A stretch of 64,000 nt of DNA from Pedobacter cryoconitis (GTDB taxonomy: Bacteria > Bacteroidota > Bacteroidia > Sphingobacteriales > Sphingobacteriaceae), in the NCBI RefSeq assembly GCF_014200605.1, contig NZ_JACHCE010000008.1:124001-188000 (forward strand), given 5' to 3'. The position numbers and the translations under genes are program-made. The notes below the pieces were generated by a model. That model did no database searches. It saw nothing but the letters and a program-made list of their open reading frames with translations, and was not told the DNA's origin. This document shows, in pieces, positions 1-9,315 of this stretch (position 1 is its first letter; every line of letters starts with the position of its first letter).

Positions 1-536
1 CCATATCGCTTGATTCCTTTAGCCTGATATTTACGTGGGATGGGCAATAGTTTTGCGATACTGGGCATTGCTGAATGGAAAGAGGTGTCGAAACATGCCA
101 CCTGATCCAACTGCGGGAAGTGTTTTTTAAATGCTTCCACTAATTTGATCTCTGCTGGAAGATGCTCGGGATCGTAGGCACTGATCTCTTTTAATTCCAT
201 TATCAATTTCGCGGTAATGAATTCAGGTGATCCATGATTCATCCCCTGGACTATCCGATGTCCTATTGCCTTTATCTGGACAAATTCAGTCTCCTTTGCA
301 AGCCAGTTAACAAGCCAGTCCGCAGCTTCACCGTGGTTCGCTACTTTGATGTCGATTAGGCACTGTTGTTCTCCACCAGAATGGATAAAGTTGAGGTTTG
401 CACTACTGCTTCCGATATTTTCCATTTCGCCGACCAGCAATTGATTAAGCGAACCTTCCATTTCATACAAAGCATATTTAATACTGGATGAACCTCCGTT
501 TATCGTCAGTATGCATTTTTTTGAGGTATTATTCAT
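1..536 (-). CDS. ackA: Acetate kinase, N-terminal part (cut by window edge)
   Basis: Acetate kinase interconverts acetyl phosphate + ADP and acetate + ATP, giving substrate-level ATP when respiration is limited. About 178 N-terminal residues are present; the rest lies left of the window. Visible are the phosphate-binding start (ILTINGGSSSIKYALY), the GHRIVQG segment and the FDTSFHSAMP segment holding the conserved Asp of the ASKHA fold. The ATG at 536 overlaps the stop of the upstream HAD gene by 8 bp (ATGAATAA), so the two are probably translationally coupled. The family assignment is firm; the oxygen-limited role is inferred from the island context. Confidence 0.9.
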   Translation of the reverse strand, partial: MNNTSKKCILTINGGSSSIKYALYEMEGSLNQLLVGEMENIGSSSANLNFIHSGGEQQCLIDIKVANHGEAADWLVNWLAKETEFVQIKAIGHRIVQGMNHGSPEFITAKLIMELKEISAYDPEHLPAEIKLVEAFKKHFPQLDQVACFDTSFHSAMPSIAKLLPIPRKYQAKGIKRY

Positions 537-1194
537 GAGCCGCAGGGATTAAATTTAATCCAAACTCATTTAATTGATCTCTGGTTGATTGGAGGCTGGT
601 ATGTGAAATGCCCTTTATACCAAATCGTTCAGCTATACTGACAAATAAGGGCTGGTTATCAATGTAAATGCTTTCTCCCGGCGTTACCTGCGCAATGTCT
701 AATGCCAGCCTGAAAATGGTGGCATCTGGTTTTCTTAAATTCACAAAGGAAGAAGAGATGAAAAAGTCAATAAATTCATTAAGCTTAAATTTCTTTATCC
801 TGTATTCATTAAGTTCGCGGCCTTCATTGCTGATGACGGCAATTTTTAAACCATAATCCTTTTTTAAAGAAGTAATGAGTGCTATCATCTGCGGCAGAGG
901 TTGCGATTGTCTGAACATAAATGTTTTAAATTCATCCGGGCTAAAATTTCGTTTCTTATAGAACACAACGCTGTCTAAGTATTCATCCAGGCTCATTTTT
1001 CCTAATTCATATGTTTCAAAATTAAGATGGTGCCGTTCTTCCATGTCATTATGATCTAGATGGAATTTTTTAGCGCCTGCTCTGCGTGAATTACGGTCCC
1101 ATCCATCGCTGAGTAAAACACCCCCAATATCAAGAAATAGTATATTTATGTGAGTTTCTTTCTTCACAGGATAATTTTGATTAATTATAACCAC
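529..1194 (-). CDS. HAD-superfamily hydrolase (YihX-like)
   Basis: A 221-residue haloacid dehalogenase-like hydrolase, probably a phosphatase for a small phosphorylated metabolite. Motif I is LFLDIGGVLL (nucleophile Asp followed by I-G instead of D-x-D, as in the YihX/epoxide-hydrolase-N-like branch), motif II is IAVISNEG, motif III the Lys in NLRKPDATIF, and motif IV IYIDNQPLF, with one Asp instead of the usual D-D. A helical cap lies between motifs I and II. The gene is the first of a two-gene operon with ackA, which suggests a link to acetyl-phosphate or sugar-phosphate metabolism; the substrate cannot be read from the sequence. Confidence 0.8.
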   Translation of the reverse strand: MVIINQNYPVKKETHINILFLDIGGVLLSDGWDRNSRRAGAKKFHLDHNDMEERHHLNFETYELGKMSLDEYLDSVVFYKKRNFSPDEFKTFMFRQSQPLPQMIALITSLKKDYGLKIAVISNEGRELNEYRIKKFKLNEFIDFFISSSFVNLRKPDATIFRLALDIAQVTPGESIYIDNQPLFVSIAERFGIKGISHTSLQSTRDQLNEFGLNLIPAAHE

Positions 1195-1456
1195 TTTTGA
1201 TGATAGGTTGAATCATTTGGAAACGGCCGTTAGGTTTGATGAAACTAGAAAGATGAGCCGGAATGATAATGCCTTGCCCAGATTTAATGAATAGCAAAAA
1301 ATGGAGGCTTGTAAGTCTTTTGCAAAAAAAAAATTGACGTAAAACGTTAATTTCATGCAAGTATTTCGTTCTTCAAGGTCCATGTTATCCTTTACTTCAG
1401 ATGATCTGTTAAAGGACTGCTATATATCGGAACAATCCTTTAAATAGATCAATTCA
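1195..1456. other. Intergenic region upstream of HAD-ackA
   Basis: About 260 bases between the start of the HAD gene and the stop of the BON gene. I see no coding potential, no strong hairpin and, unlike most other promoter regions of this island, no paired FNR-like box. TTGAT-like half-sites occur near 1196-1215 but without the correct partner spacing. Confidence 0.5.
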
Positions 1457-2113
1457 TTATTCGAATTCAACAAGTATATCATTCTTTACCTTAGAAACAC
1501 CAGGAGCATTCCAGGCGATTCGCCCTGCTTCATCTCGTTTATAGATGGAATTTACAGATCCGGTCAAGGTTACGTTATTACCCTTCACGTTTACACCAAT
1601 GTCTTCTGCATCAATAGACCAGCTCCTGTTAAGTGCGCGTTCAATGGCACCTTTTTCTACTTGGTCGGTTGTTTGAGAATGGATAGCGATATTATTAATC
1701 ACGCCTAAAACACCCAAAAGTGTTGATACAGATTTTTGTGCTGCTTCTTTTTGATAATTCCAGCGGACTTCACCTTCAAGCGTAACTAATCCATCCTCCA
1801 CTTTTACTTTTATTTTATCATCCGGAACTTCCCAGTTCCACTTCCATGCATTCAATATTTCTCGCGCAATTTCCGTATCATTTTGTTTGCTTGTACCTCC
1901 AAAATGAATTTTGATGGTTTCTGCAACAATTTTTACACCCGCTACATTTTTAGCGGCATTTTCCGCTTCCTTTTTCTTGGCGTAACTGTTTACAGTTCCA
2001 CTCAAAGTTATGACACCATCTATTGCGGTTACGCCAATTTCTGCTGCGTTCAATAATGGTTCCCATTTGATAGCATTTTGAACATCTCTTTGCAAATCTT
2101 CGTTTGTTTTCAT
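1457..2113 (-). CDS. Triple BON-domain stress protein (OsmY-like)
   Basis: A 218-residue protein made of three consecutive BON domains (about 3-70, 77-146 and 150-217), each with the alpha/beta pattern and the conserved 'V.V..G.VTL.G.V' core. BON proteins of the OsmY type are linked to osmotic and envelope stress and may bind phospholipid. No signal peptide is visible, so it is probably cytoplasmic, unlike E. coli OsmY. It is a close paralogue of the protein at 10129-10800; both start with nearly the same residues (NE.LQ..VQ.AIKWEPLL.AAEIGV). It lies just downstream of hsp20 on the same strand, so co-transcription from the hsp20 promoter is likely. Confidence 0.85.
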   Translation of the reverse strand: MKTNEDLQRDVQNAIKWEPLLNAAEIGVTAIDGVITLSGTVNSYAKKKEAENAAKNVAGVKIVAETIKIHFGGTSKQNDTEIAREILNAWKWNWEVPDDKIKVKVEDGLVTLEGEVRWNYQKEAAQKSVSTLLGVLGVINNIAIHSQTTDQVEKGAIERALNRSWSIDAEDIGVNVKGNNVTLTGSVNSIYKRDEAGRIAWNAPGVSKVKNDILVEFE

Positions 2114-2177
2114 GTTTATTTAATTGTTAGATAGCTTGTTGTTTTGTTTAAAGTCGGTTATTTAAATTACCACTTTT

Positions 2178-2600
2178 TTATTTGCGTACTTTCACTTCTC
2201 TCTTCTCAGGTTCAATTGAACCATTCTTTTTAAGATCTATACAAAGCAATCCCTTGCGATAAGTGGCAGAAATATGATCTTGTGCTACATTTTGAGGAAG
2301 GTGGAACGAACCAGTGAAGGAAGAACGTGAGAATTCTTTTCGGGAATAATTATCTTCATTTTTATCTACTTCCTTACTAGACTCTGCAGTAATTGTCAAT
2401 ATTCCATTATCGGTCGTAATTTTAAAATCTCCCTTTTTGAATCCGGGGGCGGCAACTTCCAGTTTGAACTTACCTTCTGTATCCCTGATGTTTACTGCAT
2501 GCTCAGGTTCATCTGGGTTATCAAAAACATCTGTTTTCCAGAAGTTCTCGATCATTGAGGACACTTTTTCGGTTTTTTTTGCTTTTACTAACTCTTCCAT
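2178..2600 (-). CDS. Hsp20/alpha-crystallin small heat-shock protein
   Basis: An ATP-independent holdase chaperone of 140 residues. The alpha-crystallin domain spans about 35-140, with the hallmark 'KLEVAAPGFKKGDFKI', 'GILTITAES' and 'FSRSSFTGSFHLPQNV' strands. The N-terminal arm is short and the C-terminal tail basic. The predicted transcription start is about 20 nt upstream of the ATG, driven by a box pair shared with the divergent gene at 2785 (see 2625-2718). Small heat-shock proteins are also signature members of hypoxia/dormancy regulons (HspX in Mycobacterium), which fits the island. Confidence 0.92.
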   Translation of the reverse strand: MEELVKAKKTEKVSSMIENFWKTDVFDNPDEPEHAVNIRDTEGKFKLEVAAPGFKKGDFKITTDNGILTITAESSKEVDKNEDNYSRKEFSRSSFTGSFHLPQNVAQDHISATYRKGLLCIDLKKNGSIEPEKREVKVRK

Positions 2601-2624
2601 ATCGTTTACATTTTAATTCTGATA

Positions 2625-2718
2625 TAAAGATCAGTAAGAAATAATAAGTCAACTTGATGTGAATCAGTAGAATGGATGATGTTGGTCATCCCCAGCTAAT
2701 TTTCATATCTTACATTTG
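2625..2718. promoter_or_regulatory. Divergent promoter with paired FNR-like boxes (hsp20 / 2785 gene)
   Basis: Box 2654-2667 reads TTGAT-GTGA-ATCAG and box 2676-2689 reads ATGAT-GTTG-GTCAT, starting exactly 22 bp apart. On the minus strand GATCTTTA (2632-2625) lies 29 nt beyond the proximal box, and on the plus strand TACATTTG (2711-2718) lies 29 nt beyond the other. Each box is therefore proximal (near -41.5) for one gene and distal (near -63.5) for the other. The sequences are seen directly; binding by the FNR-type response regulator at 11587-12639 is inferred. Confidence 0.75.
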
Positions 2719-2784
2719 ACAGAGTCCAAGGTCACGGGCAATCGTTCAATTATGTTGAATCAACATTTCATTTAATAAAATATT

Positions 2785-3081
2785 ATGACAATCATTAAAA
2801 ATATACATCCTTTAAGCGCTGAAGTACTTTTCGACCTTCTGAAAAAAGAATTTCCAGATTATATTAATGCTAAACTGGACTCTATGTTGAACATAGATTT
2901 TACTCATGTGTATCATGAGATCAATGTGCTGTTTCCTGAAGTTATTACAGGTACCGCGCTCACAATTACAGTATCGGATCAGGAGATCACTATATCTGAC
3001 AATACAGCGAGTTATGAATTTAATGCCACTTTGCTAGAAGAGCAATTAATAGTTTTTATCAAGATAAAAGCCGGGCAATAG
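2785..3081 (+). CDS. Hypothetical protein, 98 residues
   Basis: A small soluble alpha/beta protein that I do not recognise. It has an acidic, helix-rich first half (LSAEVLFDLLKKEFPDYINAKL) and a beta-rich second half (TALTITVSDQEITISDN). No signal peptide, membrane segment or metal-binding motif is visible. It is probably a real gene: it has its own TACATTTG -7 element and an FNR-like box pair at the standard distance upstream, shared with hsp20. The predicted 5' UTR is about 60 nt. Confidence 0.6.
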   Translation: MTIIKNIHPLSAEVLFDLLKKEFPDYINAKLDSMLNIDFTHVYHEINVLFPEVITGTALTITVSDQEITISDNTASYEFNATLLEEQLIVFIKIKAGQ

Positions 3082-3126
3082 TAAATCCGAGTTCACTCAG
3101 TACCTTCTTCTATGTAAAAGTTAAAG

Positions 3127-5697
3127 TTATTTAGAACTGGTGAGCCGTTTTTTTATTTTCTTGTAGAACCATCTTTTGGCCGCTTCGGCAGTTAGCAGGT
3201 AAGCGGTAATGATAACAATCATCCAGCCATAAAAGAATAGGGGTAGTCTGATAAAACCAAACCATGTGGCTACAGGTGTAATCGGTATAACCAGAACGAT
3301 AAGTAAAACAACCATAGTTGCGATAGACAGGTAATTACCAGGCAGACTTTTCAGGAAGGAAAGCCGGGTGCGTACGACTAATACGATCAGGATTGCTGAG
3401 ATCACAGATTCTGTGAACCAGCCAGTTTGAAATACCTTTTCGTTTGCGTGCATGACCAGTATTAAAAGACCAAAAGTTAAGTAATCAAATACTGAACTTA
3501 ACAGCCCGAAGGTAATCATGAAATATTGAACGAACCTGAGGTCCCAATGCTGGGGTTCCTGAATATTTACATCATCCACCCTGTCTGTTGCTATGGCCAT
3601 CTCCGGGAAATCTGTGAGGAGATTGGTCAGTAGAATTTGTTTGGGTAGTAAAGGCAAAAAAGGAAGAAATAAAGATGCACCGGCCATGCTGAACATATTT
3701 CCAAAATTGGCACTGGTTGCCATAAATATATATTTCATTGTATTGGTGAAAGTTTTTCGTCCTTCAACAATTCCCTCACTCAGCACATTAAGGTCCTGGC
3801 TGAGCAGTACAATATCTGCAGCTTCTTTAGCTACATCAACGGCTGAATCTACAGATATGCCTACATCGGCAGTATGTAATGCTGGAGCATCATTGATCCC
3901 ATCACCCATAAAGCCTACAACGTGCCCAGCCTTTTTTAGTATGGTAATGATGCGTTCTTTTTGATTGGGTTCCACTTCTGCAAAAATATCAGTATGAGGA
4001 GCCTGATGTTTTAAGGCCGCATTGCTCATCTCTCTTAAAGTAGAACCAGTTAATATTTTGGGTGTGGCGATCCCGATTTGCTGTGCAAGGCTTTTTGCTA
4101 CCAGGGCATTGTCACCAGTGATGATTTTTAACTGTACACCAAGATTTTTCAGTTTAGTAAGCGTAGCAGACATCCCAGCCCGTGGTGGATCAAATAAAGT
4201 AATGAAACCCAAAAAGATCATTTGCTGTTCCTGATCCCTGGTAAAGTTTTTTTCAGCACTACCTGCTTTATAAGCCACGCCAAGCGTTCGAAAACCTGCA
4301 TCACTCAACTGCTGATATTGATCCAGGATTTTTGCACGATTTTGATCTAAAGGAACCAGGCTGCCGTCTGCGGTTTCTGTTTGATTACAAATGTTTAAAA
4401 TGACCATTAGTGCACCTTTAGTGATCACCAGGTTGTCCTTTTTATTTTTAACCTGTACGGTTAACCGCTTACGGATAAAGTCATAAGGGATTTCAGCTTG
4501 AACATGATACGGATCAGTTGATGACTCCGGCTTTGGATAAGCTAAACAAATAGCCTTATCAATAGGATTGTTAAAACCTTGCTGCATTGATGCGTTGAGC
4601 CAGGCATATTGCAAGACCTTATCGCTGTGTTTACCATCAATACTTAGGGAATCTTTTAAGGTTACTTTACCCTCGGTAATGGTGCCGGTTTTATCAGAGC
4701 ATAGGATATCCATACTGCCAAAATTCTCGATAGAGGAGAGACGTTTCACAATAACCTGGTGTTTGGCCATGCGTCTGGCTCCCGTAGATAGATTCACACT
4801 TATAATGGCCGGTAATAATTGAGGTGTTAATCCTACGGCAAGTGCAAGAGAAAACAAGAATGAATCCAGCACCGGTTTATGCAAGAAAACGTTGACTGCA
4901 AAAATAATGATGACCAGTATAAGGGTGATTTCCATTAGCATATAACCAAATTTCCTGATACCTCTTTCAAAATTCGTTTCGGGTGCCTTTTGCTGTAGAC
5001 TAGTTGATATCTTACCAAATTCCGTTTGGGAGCCTGTTTTCATGATTAAGCCAATCGCTTTTCCGCTAATCACATTAGAACCCATAAAAAGAGAGTTGGA
5101 TCGTTTGGCCAATGATATGTCTGGCTGTAATACACCCGGAAACTTTTCTACCGGATAAGTTTCACCTGTAAACGCAGCTTCATCAATAAACAATTCCTGC
5201 GCTTCTAAAAGTAAACTGTCACCGGGAATGATATCGCCGGCCGATAGATAAATGATATCGCCTGGAACGATCTCTTCTATTGAAACTTCCTTTTTCTCAC
5301 CTTCTCTTAGTACTGTGCAATGTAGCTGAACCATTTTTAGAAGTTCAGAAACCGCATTAGCTGCTCCTCTTTCCTGCCAAAAACCAAGTAAACTGCTAAT
5401 CATGACGATCAGCAGTATAATTACCGTATCGGCTATATCCCCGAGACTGGCAGATAGGAGCGCAGCGATGATAAGCATGATGGTAATTGGGCTTTTAAAT
5501 TGTGAAAGCAGCAGTAACAACATTGGAGCCTTATTCCCTGATTTTAAGGTATTGTGCCCATATTGTTTGATCCGGCTTACTGCCTGTTTAGAAGTCAAAC
5601 CTTTTTGGTCAGCAGCTAAACTTGCAAATGCTTCGGTACTGCTCAAACTCCAGAAACATTCTGTTTGATGACTATCTTGAGGATTTTGTTTGTCCAT
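3127..5697 (-). CDS. mgtA: Mg2+-importing P-type ATPase (P3B, MgtA/MgtB type)
   Basis: An 856-residue inner-membrane P-type ATPase of the P3B class, which imports Mg2+ at the cost of ATP. Seen are the actuator TGET motif (FTGETYPVEK), the phosphorylation loop CSDKTGTITEG (Asp near residue 335), the nucleotide-domain KGAL, the hinge GDGINDAPAL and about ten membrane segments. The M4 motif is VGLTPQLLP, where other members including the copy at 59106 have TPEMLP, so an acidic residue is replaced by Gln. It is the last gene of a minus-strand run AraC regulator-ABC-ABC-ATPase, 11 bp after the ABC gene. Confidence 0.88.
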   Translation of the reverse strand: MDKQNPQDSHQTECFWSLSSTEAFASLAADQKGLTSKQAVSRIKQYGHNTLKSGNKAPMLLLLLSQFKSPITIMLIIAALLSASLGDIADTVIILLIVMISSLLGFWQERGAANAVSELLKMVQLHCTVLREGEKKEVSIEEIVPGDIIYLSAGDIIPGDSLLLEAQELFIDEAAFTGETYPVEKFPGVLQPDISLAKRSNSLFMGSNVISGKAIGLIMKTGSQTEFGKISTSLQQKAPETNFERGIRKFGYMLMEITLILVIIIFAVNVFLHKPVLDSFLFSLALAVGLTPQLLPAIISVNLSTGARRMAKHQVIVKRLSSIENFGSMDILCSDKTGTITEGKVTLKDSLSIDGKHSDKVLQYAWLNASMQQGFNNPIDKAICLAYPKPESSTDPYHVQAEIPYDFIRKRLTVQVKNKKDNLVITKGALMVILNICNQTETADGSLVPLDQNRAKILDQYQQLSDAGFRTLGVAYKAGSAEKNFTRDQEQQMIFLGFITLFDPPRAGMSATLTKLKNLGVQLKIITGDNALVAKSLAQQIGIATPKILTGSTLREMSNAALKHQAPHTDIFAEVEPNQKERIITILKKAGHVVGFMGDGINDAPALHTADVGISVDSAVDVAKEAADIVLLSQDLNVLSEGIVEGRKTFTNTMKYIFMATSANFGNMFSMAGASLFLPFLPLLPKQILLTNLLTDFPEMAIATDRVDDVNIQEPQHWDLRFVQYFMITFGLLSSVFDYLTFGLLILVMHANEKVFQTGWFTESVISAILIVLVVRTRLSFLKSLPGNYLSIATMVVLLIVLVIPITPVATWFGFIRLPLFFYGWMIVIITAYLLTAEAAKRWFYKKIKKRLTSSK

Positions 5698-5708
5698 GTT
5701 AGCTATTT

Positions 5709-7508
5709 TTAATCGAATTGACTGGTATAGAGTTCAAAATACCTTCCTTTTTGTTTTAATAATTCGGCATGACTACCCTGTTCAATGATTTCGCCCTGCT
5801 CAAGAACAATGATTTTGTCGGCATTTATAATGGTGGATAAACGATGGGCAACTACAAAACTTGTTCTCCCCTCCATTAAGCGGTCGATTCCAATTTGAAT
5901 ATGGATCTCGGTTCTGGTATCTATAGAACTGGTTGCTTCATCCAGGATGAGGATTCGCGGATCTGCAACGGCGGCTCTGGCAATGTTTAGGAGTTGCCGC
6001 TGACCCTGACTTAGGTTATTACCATCATCTTCAAGGATGGTTAAATAACCTTTAGGTAATCTTTTAATGAAGGAATCTGCGCTAACGAGTTTTGCTGCTG
6101 CAATGACTTGTTGGTCTGTTGCTTTTAGTGACCCATAGCGGATATTTTCCATCACCGTTCCATGGAATAAATGTGTGTCTTGAAGAACCATAGCAAGTGA
6201 TTGTCTCAGATTTTTCCTTTTGATCATCCTGATATCGGTACCATCAATGGAAATATCGCCAGACTGGATATCATAGAAGCGGGGAAGTAGATTGATGATT
6301 GTGCTTTTTCCTGCACCTGTTGAACCTACGAAGGCAATTTTTTGCCCAGGTAATGCTTTTAAAGATATATTCTTAAGAATTGTTTTTCCTGGATTATAAC
6401 TAAATGTCACCTGATTAAAATGGATTTCTCCTTTAATGTTAACGAGTTCCACGGCTTGCTTCTCATCTGCTTTTTCTGGCAGCTGGTCCATGACCTCAAA
6501 AATTCGTTCCGCACTTGCCATTGCAGTTTGAAAACTGCTGAACTCGCCAGATATTTGATTTAAAGGACGTGAAAATTGTTTGGAGTATTGCAGAAAAGCA
6601 GCAAGTCCGCCAATATCCAGTCCAGTTACAATCGACATAATTCCTCCAGCAGCAGCAGTTAATGCAAAATTTATGGTGTTTAAATTTTGCATGATAGGCA
6701 TCATAATCCCTGAATAAAACTGTGCTTTGGTGGCTTTTTTAAGCAGACCTTTGTTTAGTTTTTCAAAATCATCTACGGCCTCCTCTTCATGACAGTATAC
6801 TTTAACGGTTTTTTCGCCAGTAATTATCTCTTCTATGTAGCCATTTAAAATACCAAGAGCTGCCTGCTGTCCGGTAAAATAGGTATTGCTTTTCTGAATA
6901 ATCAGTTTTGCGAGCCAAAACATTGCGAATACGACAACAATAGTGACCAGAGACAACATCGGGCTAATGTATAGCATAAGGACAAATGTGCCAGCTACAG
7001 TAATTAGACTTGAAATAATCTGGGTTACACTATCGTTCAAGGCATCACTTACATTATCCAGATCATTTGTAAAACGGCTCATAAGTTCTCCATGGCTATG
7101 GGTATCATAAAACCGGATTGGAAGGGTCTGCATTTTACAAAACATATCAGCGCGGATCATATTTACTGTTTTTTGTGCAACATGTATCATCAGACGGCTT
7201 TGGAAGAAAGCTGCTATTACACCAAGTAGATAAATAGCCATTAGCAAGACAACCATTTGTAACAGGCCTTGAAGGCGACCCGGAATAATATAGTTGTTAA
7301 TGATGGGTCTCAAAAGGTAAGATCCATATAAGGATGCAGCTGTGTTCAGGAGTAAAAAAAGAATTACCAGCAAAAACAGTATTTTTTGTTTGCCAAAGTA
7401 CTGCCATATTCTGATGATGACCATACCTGGTTTTTTAGCTTTCTCCAATGATACGTATCCATGGTGTCCCGGCAGTCCGGAAGGTAGAAGATTGACACTT
7501 TTACTCAT
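5709..7508 (-). CDS. ABC exporter half-transporter, canonical ATPase subunit
   Basis: A 599-residue type IV ABC exporter half (six-helix membrane domain about 40-330, ATPase about 355-599). All catalytic motifs are intact: Walker A GSTGAGKST, signature LSQGQRQ, Walker B ILILDEATSSID with the catalytic Glu, and switch His in VVAHRLSTI. It overlaps the preceding ABC gene by 4 bp (ATGA), so the two subunits are translated together and form a heterodimer of the TM287/288, LmrCD or YheHI kind. Such pumps export drugs, lipids or peptides; the substrate is unknown. Confidence 0.87.
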   Translation of the reverse strand: MSKSVNLLPSGLPGHHGYVSLEKAKKPGMVIIRIWQYFGKQKILFLLVILFLLLNTAASLYGSYLLRPIINNYIIPGRLQGLLQMVVLLMAIYLLGVIAAFFQSRLMIHVAQKTVNMIRADMFCKMQTLPIRFYDTHSHGELMSRFTNDLDNVSDALNDSVTQIISSLITVAGTFVLMLYISPMLSLVTIVVVFAMFWLAKLIIQKSNTYFTGQQAALGILNGYIEEIITGEKTVKVYCHEEEAVDDFEKLNKGLLKKATKAQFYSGIMMPIMQNLNTINFALTAAAGGIMSIVTGLDIGGLAAFLQYSKQFSRPLNQISGEFSSFQTAMASAERIFEVMDQLPEKADEKQAVELVNIKGEIHFNQVTFSYNPGKTILKNISLKALPGQKIAFVGSTGAGKSTIINLLPRFYDIQSGDISIDGTDIRMIKRKNLRQSLAMVLQDTHLFHGTVMENIRYGSLKATDQQVIAAAKLVSADSFIKRLPKGYLTILEDDGNNLSQGQRQLLNIARAAVADPRILILDEATSSIDTRTEIHIQIGIDRLMEGRTSFVVAHRLSTIINADKIIVLEQGEIIEQGSHAELLKQKGRYFELYTSQFD

Positions 7509-9244
7509 TTTACAGCTCCTTCCTTTTGCTGTTGGGAATGGTATATTTCCTGATAGGTTTTGTTTGTCTTCATGAGTTCATCATGAGTACCCATTCCAAC
7601 AATTTTTCCGCTATCCAAAACAATGATTTTATCGGCCAACTGAACCGAACTAATTCTTTGGGCAATAATAAATATAGTAACCTCCTTAAGATACAGTTTA
7701 AATTCATCCTGGATTTTAGCTTCTGTGGTAGAATCTACAGCGCTTGTGCTGTCGTCAAGGATTAGTATCAGGGGATGTTTAACAAGGGCCATTGCGATGC
7801 AGATTCGTTGTTTTTGTCCACCGGAAAGATTAACGCCTCCTTGTCCTAGTTCAGTTTCGTATTGTTTTGGAAAGGACATGATGAAATCGTGTGCCTGAGC
7901 TTCCTGGCAAGCCAGGATGATTTCTTCCTGAGTTGCGCCTGGATTTCCCCATCTCAAATTATCTTTGATTGACCCTGAGAATAATTGGTTTTTCTGTAAA
8001 ACCATGCCGATGCTATTTCGTAAATTTTTTAGTGAATAATCCTTCAGCTCGAGATCATCAATCAATATTTTTCCTTTACCCACCTCATACAATCGTGGTA
8101 TAAGTTGTACAAGGGTGCTTTTAGCCGATCCGGTTGCGCCAATAATAGCAATTTGTTCACCGGGGTGAGCAATAAAATTAATGCCATTCAGTACATATCT
8201 TTTTGCTTCTTTATGGTATTTGAAAGCTACATTCCTAAATTCTACCTTCCCTGCTTTTATCTTAATACTTCTTTCCAGAGCCGATGGTGTATCCACTATA
8301 TCAACATCTGTATTCAATACCTCAAGAACACGCTTAGAGGATGCTCCAGCTCTGGAAAAGGCCATGATGGTCATAGAAAGCATGGTCAAAGACATCAGGA
8401 TCTGGGTAATATAAGTAATGAAAGACATGAGCTGTCCGATATGCATGGTCCCGGATATGATTTTTTTTCCGCCAAACCACACTACTGCAACAATGGATAT
8501 ATTCATCACCAGCATCATCACTGGGGTTACCATCACTACTATTGCTGAAGCTTTAATGGCGGCATCTCTTAAACTATTATTCGATATTGAGAATTTTTTT
8601 TCTTCAAAAGACTCACGTACAAAAGATTTAACCACACGAATGTTCATTAAGTCTTCTTGTATGGCACCATTTACATGATCCAGTTTTTGCTGCATCCTAA
8701 GAAAATAAGGAAAGCTTTTTCGCAGGATAAAGAAGATACTTATGCCCAATACAGGAATGGCGACTGCAATAATAAAGGCAAGACTGGAATTGATTCTTGC
8801 TGCCATAAAAACTCCAAATACAAGCATGAGCGGAGCACGGATGAGTAATCTTAGCGACATCATGACTACGTTCTGGATAATATTTATATCATTAGTCATT
8901 CTGGTAACCAGAGATGCAGAACTGAATTTGTCAATATTTAAAAAAGAAAAGGTTTGGATTTTTCGAAATAACCCTTGTCTTAATTCAGCGGCAAACCCAA
9001 CAGATGCTTTTGAGGAATAATAAATATTACCCACATTTCCAATGATTGCAACAATAGAAAGGACCAACATTGTTATTCCTGTAATTATGATATAGTGCAG
9101 ATTTTTCTCCTGTACACCCTGATCAACGATGCGAGACATGAGCACAGGTTGAACGATTTCTCCCATAACATCTATAAATACCAGTAGTGGAGCCATTAGG
9201 AAAGCCGTCAGGTACTTTTTAAGGAATGGGAAATAAGCATTCAT
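7505..9244 (-). CDS. ABC exporter half-transporter, degenerate ATPase subunit
   Basis: A 579-residue partner of the exporter half at 5709-7508. The membrane domain covers about 1-310 and the ATPase about 335-570. Its nucleotide site is degenerate in the way known for heterodimeric exporters: Walker B ends in D-D instead of D-E (ILILDDSTSAVD) and the switch His is Gln (IIAQRISS). In addition Walker A reads GATGSAKST, with Ala where Gly is normally found before the Lys. The signature LSGGQKQ is intact and would serve the partner's active site. The gene begins about 70 bp after the AraC-type regulator on the same strand. Confidence 0.87.
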   Translation of the reverse strand: MNAYFPFLKKYLTAFLMAPLLVFIDVMGEIVQPVLMSRIVDQGVQEKNLHYIIITGITMLVLSIVAIIGNVGNIYYSSKASVGFAAELRQGLFRKIQTFSFLNIDKFSSASLVTRMTNDINIIQNVVMMSLRLLIRAPLMLVFGVFMAARINSSLAFIIAVAIPVLGISIFFILRKSFPYFLRMQQKLDHVNGAIQEDLMNIRVVKSFVRESFEEKKFSISNNSLRDAAIKASAIVVMVTPVMMLVMNISIVAVVWFGGKKIISGTMHIGQLMSFITYITQILMSLTMLSMTIMAFSRAGASSKRVLEVLNTDVDIVDTPSALERSIKIKAGKVEFRNVAFKYHKEAKRYVLNGINFIAHPGEQIAIIGATGSAKSTLVQLIPRLYEVGKGKILIDDLELKDYSLKNLRNSIGMVLQKNQLFSGSIKDNLRWGNPGATQEEIILACQEAQAHDFIMSFPKQYETELGQGGVNLSGGQKQRICIAMALVKHPLILILDDSTSAVDSTTEAKIQDEFKLYLKEVTIFIIAQRISSVQLADKIIVLDSGKIVGMGTHDELMKTNKTYQEIYHSQQQKEGAVK

Positions 9245-9315
9245 CTAAAGGAGATTTTTAAGTCTTACCGTGTAAAATCTGTCTAAACCTTGTTTTGAAA
9301 TAAAATTCATTTTAT

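Noticed and set aside
1195..1456. Possible FNR-like box before the HAD-ackA operon
   Set aside because: TTGAT-like and ATCA-like halves are present but not at N4 spacing, and no -7 element lies at the standard distance.
8105..8548. 147-codon frame antisense to the ABC exporter gene
   Set aside because: Lies wholly within a well-supported gene on the other strand and has a Cys/His-rich, non-protein-like composition.
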